In this document: piece after piece, positions 59,857 to 59,967 of the stretch
Position numbering within the stretch: position 1 is the first letter of the stretch
Layout of the letters: each line of letters starts with the position of its first letter
Assembly (NCBI GenBank): GCA_018333635.1
Contig: JAGXTL010000084.1
Coordinates: 1 to 59,967, forward strand
DNA: 59,967 nucleotides
Reading direction: 5' to 3'
DNA from: Dethiobacter sp.
Lineage (GTDB): Bacteria > Bacillota > Dethiobacteria > Dethiobacterales > Dethiobacteraceae
Notes under the pieces: generated by a model
Told to the model about the DNA's origin: nothing
Seen by the model: the letters and a program-made list of their open reading frames with translations, nothing else
Database searches by the model: none
Translations under genes and position numbers: made by a program

Positions 59857-59967
59857 TATCTGATAAAATGAGTAATGCTTTTACTTTTTTGTCTCTTTAA
59901 AAATTTTTTTCATCTGTTTTGTTTTTATAATCTCGTAATCTGTGCGGAAATTGAATGCTCCATGTAA

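Noticed and set aside
1-59967. tRNA, rRNA, insertion sequence or prophage genes
   Set aside because: No cloverleaf, rRNA-like sequence or transposase, integrase or phage structural motif was recognised on either strand.

Overview
The window reads as a chromosomal segment of an anaerobic, spore-forming, motile member of the Bacillota, most likely a Clostridia lineage near Peptococcaceae or Dethiobacter-type organisms; the lineage is an inference from gene content. Supporting genes are a dipicolinate synthase B subunit (endospore marker), a Bacillus-style chemotaxis set (CheC, CheD, FliY), a SwrB-like gene after sigD, a pentaheme c-type cytochrome lipoprotein and a cupin-type glucose-6-phosphate isomerase. 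I see no rRNA, tRNA, phage, transposase or CRISPR.

Layout. (1) 1-5.4 kb: start of a divergent gene, murJ, a pentaheme cytochrome, a DUF3786 gene and a short methyl-accepting chemotaxis protein. (2) 5.6-12.1 kb: metabolism, with an F420-0:glutamate ligase-like protein, a hot-dog thioesterase, dapB-dpaB on the minus strand, gap, a phosphohexomutase and a cupin glucose-6-phosphate isomerase. (3) 12.2-23.2 kb: late flagellar genes: flgM, fliD, a FliT-like gene and flagellin on plus; flgN-flgK-flgL-fliW-csrA and flaG-fliS on minus; then a second FlaG-like gene with a small helical protein on plus. Sigma-28 type promoters are visible before flgM, flagellin, the second flaG-like gene and flgN. (4) 23.5-47.5 kb: a long fla/che operon, flgB-flgC-fliE-fliF-G-H-I-J-K-flgD-(TIGR02530)-flgE-motA-motB-fliL-fliN'-fliO-P-Q-R-flhB-flhA-flhF-flhG-pilZ-sigD-swrB-like-(small membrane protein)-flgF-flgG. 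(5) 47.5-49.6 kb: a TPR gene and an opposing FapA/DUF342 gene. (6) 49.8-59.0 kb: switch and chemotaxis genes fliM-fliN-fliY-cheW-cheA-cheY-cheC-cheD-cheB-cheR, then an ACT-domain gene and a promoter plus terminator with no gene between them.

How it fits together. The long operon builds basal body, export gate, hook and stator and ends in sigD. SigD, restrained by FlgM, would drive the late genes. Flagellin translation is probably controlled by CsrA and FliW: the flagellin leader has a GGA-loop hairpin and a second GGA site on the Shine-Dalgarno sequence. The switch is unusual. FliY has two tandem CheC domains carrying four intact phosphatase signatures, and the N-terminal CheY-P docking-type peptide sits on FliM and on two short FliN proteins but not on FliY.

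The intergenic space is crowded with palindromic repeats. Family A has a core like CCCTCTCCC-GGGAGAGGG flanked by TTAGGGTGAGGG. Family B pairs ACCACCCC with GGGAGGGGAAT blocks. Family C is the palindrome GGGCGGGTTTGAAACCCGCCC. Some copies are tandemly duplicated or carry a nested insert, even inside the flagellar operon (fliE/fliF, sigD/swrB-like, cheA/cheY). Two genes, dpaB and the TPR gene, have their G-rich ribosome binding sites inside perfect inverted repeats.
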